Shown here piece by piece: positions 27,774 to 37,259 of a DNA stretch of 64,000 bases. Source of the DNA: Pseudotamlana agarivorans (GTDB taxonomy: Bacteria; Bacteroidota; Bacteroidia; Flavobacteriales; Flavobacteriaceae); contig NZ_JAHKPD010000013.1 in the NCBI RefSeq assembly GCF_018860245.1, forward strand, positions 62,001-126,000. Direction: 5' to 3'. Each line of letters starts with the position of its first letter. Position 1 is the first letter of the stretch. The notes under the pieces were generated by a model. The model saw only the letters and a list, made by a program, of their open reading frames with translations. It searched no databases and had not been told where the DNA came from. A program made the translations under genes and the position numbers.

Positions 27774-29357
27774 ATGAGTCAATTACAACAGATAGCCCTT
27801 TTTCTTTGTGTAAGTGTATGTGTACTTAAAAGTACAGCACAAAATAAATCTTCAAAAAAGAGTCAACCCAATATCATCTATATTCTAGCCGATGATTTAG
27901 GTATTGGAGATTTAAGTATTTATAATGAAAACAGCAAAATACATACACCTCATTTAGATACAATGGGGAAAGAAGGTATGGTGTTTACCGATGCGCATAC
28001 GTCCTCTTCAGTATGTACACCAACACGTTATGGTATCTTAACAGGGCGCTATAATTGGCGAACACCCCTAAAACAATTTGTAACATGGGGAACTTCACCA
28101 ATGTTAATTAAAGATGACCGATATACGGTTGCAGACCTACTACAACAACATGGCTATAAAACGGCTAATATTGGAAAATGGCACCTCGGCCTCAATTGGG
28201 CAACCAAAGACGGGGTTAAAGATTATGAGTATTATAAAGGTATTAAGGATAAATATGATTTTGATCGTATCGATTATTCTAAACCGCTAGTTAAAGGCGC
28301 CAATGATCTTGGTTTCGATTATTCCTATTTACTTGCGGCCTCACTAAACATGCCGCCTTTTGTTTATATAGAGAATGATAAAGTAGTGAAGGTGCCAACT
28401 GGAATCTCAGAACAAAAAAGAGCTAAAAACCATTATGCTTATTGGATTAAAGGTGATATTTCAGAAGATTTTGTTCACGAGGAAGTGTTACCAGTGTTTG
28501 TAGATAAGTCTATTTCATATATCAAAGAAAACGCGGGTGGCGAAAAACCTTTCTTCATATACTTACCATTACCGGCGCCTCATAATCCTATTTTACCAAT
28601 CGAACCTTGGAAAGGTAAAAGTAAGATTAACCCTTATGCCGATTTTGTTTTAATGATAGATGATTTAATGGGGAATATTTTCAAGGCTGTTAAAGAGAGT
28701 GGTATTGAAGATAATACACTCATCATTTTTACAAGCGATAACGGATGTGCAGCTAATGCCAATTATTCTGTACTGGCGAAAAAAGGTCATAATCCAAGTT
28801 ATATTTATAGCGGAAATAAAGGTAGTTATTTAGAAGGCGGACATCGTGTGCCATTTTTGGTGAAATGGCCTGAAAAAATAAAAGCAAATTCAGTGTCTAA
28901 TGAAACCGTTTGTACTACAGATTTTATGGCAACCTGTGCTGAAATCGTGAACTATCAATTAAAAGACAACGAGGCAGAAGATAGTTACAGCATGTTACCT
29001 ATTTTTAATCAAGAAAAAGGCTTTGAAAGAGAAGCCACTATTCATCATAGTAAAACAGGGATTTTTGCTATTAGAAAAGGCGATTGGAAATTAATCCAAT
29101 CTCCAAATTCTGGAGTTACTGCAAATGGAAGGCCTGAAAAACTTAATGAAAAACGTCCTGAACATATCCTATATAATTTAAAAAATGATGTAGGAGAAAA
29201 AGTAAATGTAGCACAACAGTATCCAGAAAAAGTTGAAGAATTAAAAAGACTGCTTATTAAACAGATAAAAGATGGTAGAAGTACACCAGGGAAAATTCAA
29301 AAGAATGATCCAATAGATAGACCTTGGTTACAAACAGCATTTATAACTGAAAACTAG
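27774..29357 (+). CDS. S1-family sulfatase
   Basis: This 527-residue secreted sulfatase has a signal peptide ending KSTAQ. Motifs are LADDLGIGDLS, the maturation signature CTPTRYGILTGRY with C81, GKWHLGL, LPAPHNPI, and TSDNGCAAN. It is a close paralogue of the sulfatase at 30877: both share TDAHTSSSVCTPTRYGILTG, PFFxYLPLPAPH and a DGRSTPG near the C-terminus. A GH43-like gene separates the two. The pair probably acts on the same kind of sulfated residue or on two positions of one sugar. Confidence 0.93.
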   Translation: MSQLQQIALFLCVSVCVLKSTAQNKSSKKSQPNIIYILADDLGIGDLSIYNENSKIHTPHLDTMGKEGMVFTDAHTSSSVCTPTRYGILTGRYNWRTPLKQFVTWGTSPMLIKDDRYTVADLLQQHGYKTANIGKWHLGLNWATKDGVKDYEYYKGIKDKYDFDRIDYSKPLVKGANDLGFDYSYLLAASLNMPPFVYIENDKVVKVPTGISEQKRAKNHYAYWIKGDISEDFVHEEVLPVFVDKSISYIKENAGGEKPFFIYLPLPAPHNPILPIEPWKGKSKINPYADFVLMIDDLMGNIFKAVKESGIEDNTLIIFTSDNGCAANANYSVLAKKGHNPSYIYSGNKGSYLEGGHRVPFLVKWPEKIKANSVSNETVCTTDFMATCAEIVNYQLKDNEAEDSYSMLPIFNQEKGFEREATIHHSKTGIFAIRKGDWKLIQSPNSGVTANGRPEKLNEKRPEHILYNLKNDVGEKVNVAQQYPEKVEELKRLLIKQIKDGRSTPGKIQKNDPIDRPWLQTAFITEN

Positions 29358-29376
29358 TAAATACTCGCGCGTTAAT

Positions 29377-30768
29377 ATGAAGACTAATTTTATAATATTT
29401 TTTTTAATTATTGGCCAATTAGGCCTTGCCCAAAACCCAGTTCTTAAAGAAGGCGATTCTAATTTTCTTTATGTATGCGATCCAGCAGCAGAGGTTTTTA
29501 ATGGTAAGGTATATGTGTACTGTTCACATGATCAGCCCGATGCCATAAACTATGAATCGATGAAAGATTATGTGGTTTTAGAGTCTTCCGATTTAAAAAC
29601 TTGGATTAATCATAGCGTTTCTTTAGACCCGCAATTGGATAAAGGCTTTGAGTATGCCCAATCTAATATGAATGCGCCAGATGCTGCTTACAAAGACGGT
29701 TGGTACTATTGGTATTTCCCTAGTGATATTACTCATGTTGGCGTGGCAAAAAGCAAAACTCCCGTTGGACCGTGGAAATCAGCAATAAAAAATGAAATAG
29801 CGACAATTTTCGACCCTACTGTTTTTGTTGACGACGACGGCCAAGCCTATATTTACGGTAACGATCATTGGGTCGATATTGGAGATGAAGGCTCACATAT
29901 TATGGGAGCCAAATTAAAAGATAATATGGTAGAATTAGATGGGCCATGGGTACGTTTAAGCCAAGAAACAGTGAATGAAGCTGTTCATGTTTTTAAGCGT
30001 AATGGCATATATTATTTCAGTGCACGCGTAGGGCCGGTCACCAAATATTGGATGGCAGATTCGCCCTTACCACAGTACGCTGATTTAAAAGGGGAACTTG
30101 CCCCAAATTCTCCCGAATCACCAAATCATACATCGGTTATTGCGTTTAACAATGAGTGGTATTTGTTTTATCATAGGGGTGATGTGAATCATGGTAATCG
30201 GTATAAGCGTTCGGTATGTTTTGATAAAATGACCTTTCGTGCAGATGGCACGGTAGAACCAATCACCTATACTTTAGATGCAGATGTCGAAATTACCGCA
30301 CCTGTTTATCCGCCTCGAGTAAAAAAGGAAAAGGTAGAAACGAATATAGGCGCTTCTGAACAACCTGATGGTTATTTACGTTATGAAGGCGAATCTTATT
30401 CTGAAAAATCAAAGGGTAGCATGAAAGCTTCCGCAGAAAATCAAAAGAAATTTGCGCCGTTGAAAAATGGAGATTGGCTGCAGTTTTCAGACCTTACTTT
30501 TGGAAAAAGTCCTAAGCCTTTTACTTTTAGAATTCGGCTTTCAGCAAAAAATGCGGGGGGATCAATCGTCCTGAGAATAAACAGTGAATCTGGAACAGTT
30601 ATCGGTTCGATACCAGTTACTAGCACTGGTGGATTAGAGCAATATAAAACACTTTCAACCGAATTAAATAGAATTAGAACCAGTCAAACCATATATATAA
30701 CCTATGAGGGACCAGATGATAATCTCGTATACTTAGATTGGTTTGAATGGAATCCAGAAACTAAATAA
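29377..30768 (+). CDS. GH43-like glycosidase with C-terminal CBM6-like domain
   Basis: This 463-residue secreted protein has a signal peptide ending GLAQ. The five-bladed propeller of GH43 is indicated by the catalytic-type triad: base D35 in YVCDPAAEVF, pKa-modulating D146 in FDPTVFVDDDGQ, and general acid E201 in VNEAVHVFKRNG. From about residue 330 a beta-sandwich resembling CBM6 follows (YLRYEGESYSEKSKG through VYLDWFEWNP). Members act on arabinosyl, xylosyl or galactosyl linkages, which could be side groups on a fucan. It sits 19 bases after one sulfatase and before its paralogue. Confidence 0.85.
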   Translation: MKTNFIIFFLIIGQLGLAQNPVLKEGDSNFLYVCDPAAEVFNGKVYVYCSHDQPDAINYESMKDYVVLESSDLKTWINHSVSLDPQLDKGFEYAQSNMNAPDAAYKDGWYYWYFPSDITHVGVAKSKTPVGPWKSAIKNEIATIFDPTVFVDDDGQAYIYGNDHWVDIGDEGSHIMGAKLKDNMVELDGPWVRLSQETVNEAVHVFKRNGIYYFSARVGPVTKYWMADSPLPQYADLKGELAPNSPESPNHTSVIAFNNEWYLFYHRGDVNHGNRYKRSVCFDKMTFRADGTVEPITYTLDADVEITAPVYPPRVKKEKVETNIGASEQPDGYLRYEGESYSEKSKGSMKASAENQKKFAPLKNGDWLQFSDLTFGKSPKPFTFRIRLSAKNAGGSIVLRINSESGTVIGSIPVTSTGGLEQYKTLSTELNRIRTSQTIYITYEGPDDNLVYLDWFEWNPETK

Positions 30769-30784
30769 AACATGTAATATTTGA

Positions 30785-30820
30785 TAACCAACCAACTAAC
30801 CAACCAACTAACCAACCAAC
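30785..30820 (+). repeat. Three tandem copies of a 12-bp unit
   Basis: TAACCAACCAAC is repeated exactly three times in the 108-bp gap between the GH43-like gene and the next sulfatase. There are no spacers, so it is not a CRISPR. It may be a slippage product. Confidence 0.9.
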
Positions 30821-30876
30821 TAAATAAAAACTAAATAATCTGATTATAAATCAGGTACTGCTTATAAACTAAATTA

Positions 30877-32427
30877 ATGATGAAAAAAATAAATCTGTAT
30901 GCCCTATTTATGGTTATTCTATTTACAGCATGTAAATCAGAATCCCCTAAAGAATCTACACCCAAGAAACCAAACATCGTATACATTTTAGCTGACGATT
31001 TGGGCTATGGTGATGTGCAATCTTATAATCCAGAAGGTAAAATACCAACCCCTCATTTAGATAATATGGCAAAAAACGGGTTGCTTTTTACAGATGCGCA
31101 TACGTCGTCATCCGTTTGTACACCAACACGTTACGGGATATTAACAGGGCGATACAACTGGCGTTCTAAGCTTAAAAAACATGTTTTAAACGGGTATTCA
31201 AAATCCCTTATAAAACAAGAGCGTACTACCATTGCAGATATGCTTAAAAGTCAAGGGTACAATACTGCATTTATTGGCAAGTGGCACTTAGGTTGGGATT
31301 GGGAATTGAAAGACCAAGATAGCCTAAAGGTTAATGGTCTTAGTGTAGATTTTACTAAGCCTGTTAAAAATGGTCCTACCACACATGGTTTTGATTATGC
31401 TTTTGGGTTTTGTGGTTCCTTAGATATGCCTCCATATGTTTATATTGAAAATGAAATGCCAACGATGGTTCCTACGGAATATACCAGGTCTAAGGGAATG
31501 AAATCATGGAGAAAAGGCTTAACCGCCGATGATTTTTCACATATTAAGGTGTTACAAGATATTACCGATAAAGCAGTGACCTATATTAGTGATAAAGCAA
31601 AAGAAGACAAACCGTTCTTTTTATACTTACCATTACCAGCACCGCACACACCTATACTACCTACCGAAGCCTTTTTAGGAAAAAGTAAAACGAATATTTA
31701 CGGCGATTTTGTGATGCAGGTAGATGATGTGGTTAATCAAGTGCGTGAAGCCCTTAAAAAGCAAGGTATTTCAGAAAATACCCTTTTGGTATTTACAAGT
31801 GATAACGGCTGCTCTCCTAAGGCAGACTTTAAAACTCTAGAAACCTTTGGTCATGACCCAAGTAACCCACTGCGTGGACACAAAGCAGATATTTATGAAG
31901 GAGGACATCGTGTGCCATTTATAGTGGAGTGGCCTGCAAAAGGATTGAAAAATAAAACTTCAGATAAGGTTATTTGTACCACAGACTTTTTTGCCACATG
32001 TGCTGAGATTGCTGGATATAATATGCCAGATTCTGAAGGTGAAGACAGCTATAGTATGCTGCCTCTTATTTCTGGAGAAAGTAATAATGCCATTCGAGAA
32101 TATACCGTGCACCATTCTATTGACGGTAGATTTGCTATTCGACAAGGGGATTGGAAATTAGCCTTTTGCCCAGGTTCTGGAGGATGGAGTGCACCAAGAC
32201 CAAGAGATATTATAAAAAATAAATTGGTATTGCCGCCTTTACAATTATTCAATTTGAAGGATGATATTGGTGAAACTAAAAATGTTATTGACGAAAATCC
32301 TGAAGTCGCAGTACAGCTAAAAGCGGCCTTAAAGAAAATCATCCTTGATGGTAGAAGTACACCAGGAGAAATTCAAGCCAATGAAGGCATGGCAGGATGG
32401 ACGCAAATTGAATCTATTATCAATTAA
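30877..32427 (+). CDS. S1-family sulfatase, lipoprotein
   Basis: This 516-residue sulfatase has a lipobox LFTACKSE (C19). Motifs are LADDLGYGDVQ, the maturation signature CTPTRYGILTGRY with C81, GKWHLGW, LPAPHTPI, and TSDNGCSPK. It is a paralogue of the sulfatase at 27774 but carries a lipoprotein rather than a cleavable signal. The two copies may therefore work in different places, for example surface versus periplasm. The start could be either of two adjacent ATGs (30877, 30880). Confidence 0.92.
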   Translation: MMKKINLYALFMVILFTACKSESPKESTPKKPNIVYILADDLGYGDVQSYNPEGKIPTPHLDNMAKNGLLFTDAHTSSSVCTPTRYGILTGRYNWRSKLKKHVLNGYSKSLIKQERTTIADMLKSQGYNTAFIGKWHLGWDWELKDQDSLKVNGLSVDFTKPVKNGPTTHGFDYAFGFCGSLDMPPYVYIENEMPTMVPTEYTRSKGMKSWRKGLTADDFSHIKVLQDITDKAVTYISDKAKEDKPFFLYLPLPAPHTPILPTEAFLGKSKTNIYGDFVMQVDDVVNQVREALKKQGISENTLLVFTSDNGCSPKADFKTLETFGHDPSNPLRGHKADIYEGGHRVPFIVEWPAKGLKNKTSDKVICTTDFFATCAEIAGYNMPDSEGEDSYSMLPLISGESNNAIREYTVHHSIDGRFAIRQGDWKLAFCPGSGGWSAPRPRDIIKNKLVLPPLQLFNLKDDIGETKNVIDENPEVAVQLKAALKKIILDGRSTPGEIQANEGMAGWTQIESIIN

Positions 32428-32528
32428 TCTGGTTATACGCAAATAGCGATTTTCGTTCACCTGAATTTATTACAGGGTTTCATTATTATACTCTGAATCA
32501 ATTTCAACAAGAAAACCACATTTACTAT

Positions 32529-34124
32529 ATGAGCAATTTAAATAGAAATAAAACCATTGGAATTCTAGTGTGTCTGCTATTGTTTTCTTTTTCAAAATTA
32601 TTAGCTCAGAATCTAGTCAAAGAAAATAACAGGGGGAGTCATCCGTATTGGGCGCCAAAAACCTGGGAGCTAAGAGCGGATGATATCACCACCATTATGG
32701 GGTTTCGTGCAGAACTAACTGGGAGTTTAAATCACCTAGAGCGCCCAACTCCTATGGTGGTTAACAATGCCTTTATTCGTGGATTTTATACCAAGAATGA
32801 TGTGATGACCTGGGAAGTAGAAGCGCCTGAAGAAGCAGAATATAGTATCGCCCTATTATATACGGGCAGTAACGAAATCTTATCGCAATTCACCTTTGAG
32901 GTGACTTCAGGAAACACAACTATAGTCGAAAAAGCCAATATTAAAAACTGGGATACAAGACCTATTGTGCAAAGGCATTACCTAAAACAAAACTTGAAGC
33001 TAAAAAAAGGGGGCAATAAAATAAGTTTTCGACTCGTCACTTTTGCTAAAGAAAAGACGGAAGCCGAGCTTGCCGAAATTAAAGCCAATGCCAACATCAA
33101 ACCCAACCCTTTTGCCTTTTGGTCTATAGAATTGGTACGCCCAGAATCGCTAGTAGCCATAAAAAAACGTGCAAAAGCAATGAAAGCTGATGTAGAATGG
33201 ATGGTTGATGGTAAATATGGTTTGTTTATACACTTTTCGTCAGGTTCGGTACCGTTTAACGGCGGACCAAAATTAGGGGATCAATATCAAAAATTAGTCA
33301 ATGATTTTGATGTGGATGTTTTTGTTAAAAATGTCGTCGAAATAGGTGCTTCATGGGTAACTTTTACCTGTGCCCATGGTACACAACATTGGCCTGGCCC
33401 AAGCAAAACTATTGATGCCATAAAACCAGGGTTTACTTGCGAAAGAGATTTAATAAGAGAGCTTATAGATGGTTTAGGAAAACACAATATTCGCTTAATG
33501 TTGTATTACAACCCGAACAGCGGTATGGAAGATTTATACGGAAACACCTATGGTAATGGAGAGAAACCAGATCCGTCTGGATATTTTAAATTTTTAGAAG
33601 ATCATTTTCGCGAAGTGAGTTTACGCTATGGCGAAGATTTAGCTACAACAGCAGGTTATATTGACGATGGTGGTTGGAAAGTATACCAATTGGATCCACC
33701 GTGGGAAAAACTAGCCAAAGCGATTAAAGCGGGAAACCCTAATGCTCCTATAGGCTTTAGCCAAAATTTATTTCCAAACTTAACACCGTTTAGTGATTTG
33801 GTTGTGTCTGATGGTTCGGGAAGAGTTCCTGAAATTCAGCCTGCATTTTTATTTGAAGAAGGCAGACAATTAGAAGGGCAATATCCAGCGAGTTGGTTTT
33901 ATATGGATGGCTGGTCTAGCCGAACAGGAAACGGAACTTTCACCCAAAAACCTAAGTTTTCAGCAGAAAAATACATCCAAATATTTAAAGATGCCGATCG
34001 GGCGAATATGCCTATTACGATTAATCTAGCCATGACGCCAGATGTTACTAAAGCGCACCCCATTTTTAATCCGGAGTGTATAGAAATTATGAAACAAGTT
34101 CGCAAAGCTGTAAAAGGGTATTAA
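32529..34124 (+). CDS. GH29-like protein with an N-terminal beta domain (possible new family)
   Basis: This 531-residue secreted protein has a signal peptide ending KLLAQ. An N-terminal beta-sandwich-like domain of about 170 residues precedes a TIM-barrel-like part. The barrel recalls GH29: [12 protein letters not shown] aligns with the common KFGMFIHWG, and GYIDDGG aligns with the WFDG nucleophile strand, putting D379 or D380 at the catalytic place. The usual KHHDGF motif is absent; the matching strand reads [12 protein letters not shown]. It may be an alpha-fucosidase of unusual specificity or a related glycosidase family. It sits one base upstream of a GH95 fucosidase. Assignment to a CAZy family is not possible from the sequence alone. 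Confidence 0.65.
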   Translation: MSNLNRNKTIGILVCLLLFSFSKLLAQNLVKENNRGSHPYWAPKTWELRADDITTIMGFRAELTGSLNHLERPTPMVVNNAFIRGFYTKNDVMTWEVEAPEEAEYSIALLYTGSNEILSQFTFEVTSGNTTIVEKANIKNWDTRPIVQRHYLKQNLKLKKGGNKISFRLVTFAKEKTEAELAEIKANANIKPNPFAFWSIELVRPESLVAIKKRAKAMKADVEWMVDGKYGLFIHFSSGSVPFNGGPKLGDQYQKLVNDFDVDVFVKNVVEIGASWVTFTCAHGTQHWPGPSKTIDAIKPGFTCERDLIRELIDGLGKHNIRLMLYYNPNSGMEDLYGNTYGNGEKPDPSGYFKFLEDHFREVSLRYGEDLATTAGYIDDGGWKVYQLDPPWEKLAKAIKAGNPNAPIGFSQNLFPNLTPFSDLVVSDGSGRVPEIQPAFLFEEGRQLEGQYPASWFYMDGWSSRTGNGTFTQKPKFSAEKYIQIFKDADRANMPITINLAMTPDVTKAHPIFNPECIEIMKQVRKAVKGY

Positions 34125-34125
34125 T

Positions 34126-36528
34126 ATGAAAAACACAAAATGCTTCTTATTTATTTTATTTGTTGGGACTTTGCAATTGGCAAGGGCACAATCTGAAACT
34201 AAACTATGGTTTGATAATCCCGCAACTTATTTTGAGGAAAGTCTTGTTATGGGAAATGGTAAAATGGGCGCCTCAATATTTGGAGGTGTTTTATCCGATC
34301 AAATTTATTTAAATGATGCGACCTTATGGTCTGGGGAGCCAGTCGACCCAAACATGAATCCGGATGCTTATAAATTTATCCCTAAGGTAAGAGAAGCCCT
34401 AGCAAATGAAGATTACAAGTTGGCCGATGAATTAAATAGAAACGTACAAGGAAAATATTCGCAATCCTTTGCGCCTTTAGGAACTTTATTTATTGATTTT
34501 AAACACAGTGGTACGGCCAAAAATTATTTCAGGGAATTGGATATTAGTAAAGCCATTTCAAAAGTAAATTATCAAGTGGATGGGGTGAATTTTTCTCGTG
34601 AATATTTGGTGTCGCATCCCGATCAAATCATGGTGGTTAAACTTTCAGCAGATAAAAAAGAAGCGCTTAATTTTAGTGTGAAATTCAATAGTTTACTTAA
34701 ATATAATACACGTGTTGAAAATAATATTTTAAAAGCCGACGGCTATGCACCATACCATGTAGCACATACCATTCAAAAGAATGTAAAAGATCCTGTGCGT
34801 TTTGATAATAATCGTGGTACCCGTTTTTCTTCTTATTTAAAAATAGAAAATAAAGATGGAAATGTAACTTTTACCGATAGTACGCTAACCGTGAATGGAG
34901 CTACCGATGCAACCCTTTATGTTTCGATAGCAACAAGTTTTAATGGTTTCGACAAAGATCCCGTTAAAGAGGGATTAAACAATAAAACCATAGCAGAAGA
35001 GCAACTGTCTACGGCTATTAATCATGGCTTTGATAAAATAAAAGAAAAGCATCTCATCGATTACCAGAACCTTTTTGGTCGTGTGGCATTACATTTAGGG
35101 AAAACAAAAGCTCCAAACCTGCCAACAGATGAGCGCTTGAAGAGGTATTATAAAGGGGCAGAAGATAAAAATCTAGAAGTATTGTATTTTCAATATGGGC
35201 GCTATTTATTGATTTCAAGTTCCAGAACAAAAAATGTGCCTGCAACTCTTCAAGGTATTTGGAATTCTTATGTACAACCTCCTTGGTGTAGCAATTATAC
35301 CATGAATATTAATGTAGAGGAAAATTATTGGTTGGCAGAAACTGCTAATCTTTCCGAATTGCATACCCCATTATTAACTTTTATAGAAAACCTCGCTAAG
35401 ACGGGTAAGGTTACTGCAAAAACCTTTTATGGTGTTGATAAAGGATGGGCTTCTTGTCATAATTCTGATATATGGGCCATGACAAATCCTGTAGGGGATT
35501 TTGGTAAAGGAAGAACACAATGGGCAACTTGGAACATGAGTGGGCCATGGTTGGTCACTCATCTTTGGGAACATTATCAATTTACAAAAGACAAAGATTT
35601 TCTTAAGAACAAAGCATATCCCTTAATGAAGGGTTCTGCTGAATTCTGTTTAAACTGGATGGTAGAAGATAGTAAAGGGAAGTTAGTCACTTCTCCGGCC
35701 ACCTCACCAGAGAATACCTATGTAACAAATGAAGGATACAAAGGTGCTACTTTGTATGGAGGAACTGCAGATTTGGCGATGATTAGAGAGAGCTTTTTAC
35801 AACTTATTGAAGCTTCCAAAACGCTAGATATTGATGCGAAATTTAGATCGGAATTAGAAGCCGCTTTAGAAAACATGCATCCTTACCAAATAGGGAAAAA
35901 AGGAAATTTACAAGAATGGTATCACGATTGGGAAGATGCTAAACCACAACATCGCCACCAATCACATCTATTTGGTTTACACCCCGGAAATCACATTACC
36001 CCAGAATTAACCCCAACATTGGCCGAAGCCTGTAAAAAAGCATTGGAAATCAAAGGCGATGAATCTACAGGCTGGTCTAAAGGCTGGCGCATCAATTTAT
36101 GGGCAAGGTTAAAAGATGGTAATCACGCCTATAAAATGTACCGAACCTTGTTACATTACGTGGAGCCTTCAGGTTTATATACAAACTATAGTAAAGGTGG
36201 CGGAACTTACCCGAATTTATTGGATGCCCATCCACCATTTCAAATTGATGGGAATTTTGGAGGTGCTGCTGGTGTGATAGAAATGTTATTACAATCGCAT
36301 GAAGGAAGTATTCAATTATTGCCAGCCTTACCTGATGTTTGGGAAGAAGGATCTGTTAAAGGGCTGTGTGCTCGTGGTGGTTTTGAAGTTTCTATGGACT
36401 GGAAAAACGGACAATTAATTGCGTCGAGTGTGTATTCAAAAAAAGGTGGTGAGACTACGGTGAAATATAAAAATAAAGAACAAACCGTAATACTTTCTCC
36501 TGGACAAAAAATGCAATTAAGATGGTAA
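34126..36528 (+). CDS. GH95 alpha-L-fucosidase
   Basis: This 800-residue secreted enzyme has a signal peptide ending ARAQS. GH95 is shown by [30 protein letters not shown], the NxN pair N394/N396 in [12 protein letters not shown]597 in LQEWYHDWE (general acid position), [13 protein letters not shown], and D708 in FQIDGNFGG. The inverting family removes terminal alpha-1,2-fucose or, in some members, alpha-L-galactose. The start lies one base after the previous stop. Its last seven bases overlap the DUF1080 gene, so translation of the cluster is probably coupled. Confidence 0.93.
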   Translation: MKNTKCFLFILFVGTLQLARAQSETKLWFDNPATYFEESLVMGNGKMGASIFGGVLSDQIYLNDATLWSGEPVDPNMNPDAYKFIPKVREALANEDYKLADELNRNVQGKYSQSFAPLGTLFIDFKHSGTAKNYFRELDISKAISKVNYQVDGVNFSREYLVSHPDQIMVVKLSADKKEALNFSVKFNSLLKYNTRVENNILKADGYAPYHVAHTIQKNVKDPVRFDNNRGTRFSSYLKIENKDGNVTFTDSTLTVNGATDATLYVSIATSFNGFDKDPVKEGLNNKTIAEEQLSTAINHGFDKIKEKHLIDYQNLFGRVALHLGKTKAPNLPTDERLKRYYKGAEDKNLEVLYFQYGRYLLISSSRTKNVPATLQGIWNSYVQPPWCSNYTMNINVEENYWLAETANLSELHTPLLTFIENLAKTGKVTAKTFYGVDKGWASCHNSDIWAMTNPVGDFGKGRTQWATWNMSGPWLVTHLWEHYQFTKDKDFLKNKAYPLMKGSAEFCLNWMVEDSKGKLVTSPATSPENTYVTNEGYKGATLYGGTADLAMIRESFLQLIEASKTLDIDAKFRSELEAALENMHPYQIGKKGNLQEWYHDWEDAKPQHRHQSHLFGLHPGNHITPELTPTLAEACKKALEIKGDESTGWSKGWRINLWARLKDGNHAYKMYRTLLHYVEPSGLYTNYSKGGGTYPNLLDAHPPFQIDGNFGGAAGVIEMLLQSHEGSIQLLPALPDVWEEGSVKGLCARGGFEVSMDWKNGQLIASSVYSKKGGETTVKYKNKEQTVILSPGQKMQLRW

Positions 36529-37259
36529 AACAAAGCCAAAACTTGTTTAATGCTACCACATTTGTGGCGTTCCTTATTATTTGGGTGATGCCAGTGGCTT
36601 CTTGGTCTCAAAATATAAATGAAGCCATCGAGCCAAATATGAAAGGTAAAAATAGTATTGATTTACTTGAAACCGGAACATTAGCGGATTGGAAAGTGCC
36701 TTCAAAACACTGGTCGCTGGTAGATAAAACGATCATTGGAAATACAGGAGGAAAAGTATTGTTTGCCCCTGAATGGATTTATACGAAACAACAATTTTCT
36801 GACTTTGAATTCACCTGTGAAATGAAATTAACGGGAGATAAAGGGAGAAACACGGGCTTATATTTTCGTATGCATCCCATAAATTTTATTCAAAAGAAAG
36901 GCAATAAAACTTATGTAGCGGCTTCGGGTTACGAATTTGATGCTGGTTATCATCACCCTGGTAAAAAGAACATGCGTGGCACACTTGGTGATTGGTATGC
37001 CAGACCTAAGTTGCGCGTATTTCCAGATCAAAAATTAATTAACGAATTATATAAAGCGGACGATTGGAACCGATTAACCATTCGAGCACGAGGTAACCGC
37101 ATAGAATATTGGATGAACGCGGTGAAAATTTTAGACTTTGTGGATACGGATCCGAAAGGGTCTCGAAAAGGAAGCATTGGCTTTCAAATTCATGATGGTT
37201 CGGTTATGCAAGTGGCTTATCGTAATTTAGTTGTTCGAACTTTAAATCCAAACAAGTGA
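36522..37259 (+). CDS. DUF1080 (3-keto-disaccharide hydrolase-like) secreted protein
   Basis: This 245-residue protein has a signal peptide ending ASWSQ and a single jelly-roll domain of the DUF1080/LamG-like type: [21 protein letters not shown] at the start, [14 protein letters not shown] and [11 protein letters not shown] near the end. Family members include 3-keto-glycoside hydrolases and proteins with only sugar-binding roles. Here it could bind or process released sugars in the periplasm; the substrate is unknown. It overlaps the GH95 gene by seven bases and the next GH29 gene by four, so it is part of a tightly coupled trio. Confidence 0.75.
   Translation: MVKQSQNLFNATTFVAFLIIWVMPVASWSQNINEAIEPNMKGKNSIDLLETGTLADWKVPSKHWSLVDKTIIGNTGGKVLFAPEWIYTKQQFSDFEFTCEMKLTGDKGRNTGLYFRMHPINFIQKKGNKTYVAASGYEFDAGYHHPGKKNMRGTLGDWYARPKLRVFPDQKLINELYKADDWNRLTIRARGNRIEYWMNAVKILDFVDTDPKGSRKGSIGFQIHDGSVMQVAYRNLVVRTLNPNK

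Noticed and set aside
30785-30820. Possible CRISPR-like repeat array
   Set aside because: The 12-bp units are contiguous with no spacers and no cas genes nearby; it is a simple tandem repeat.
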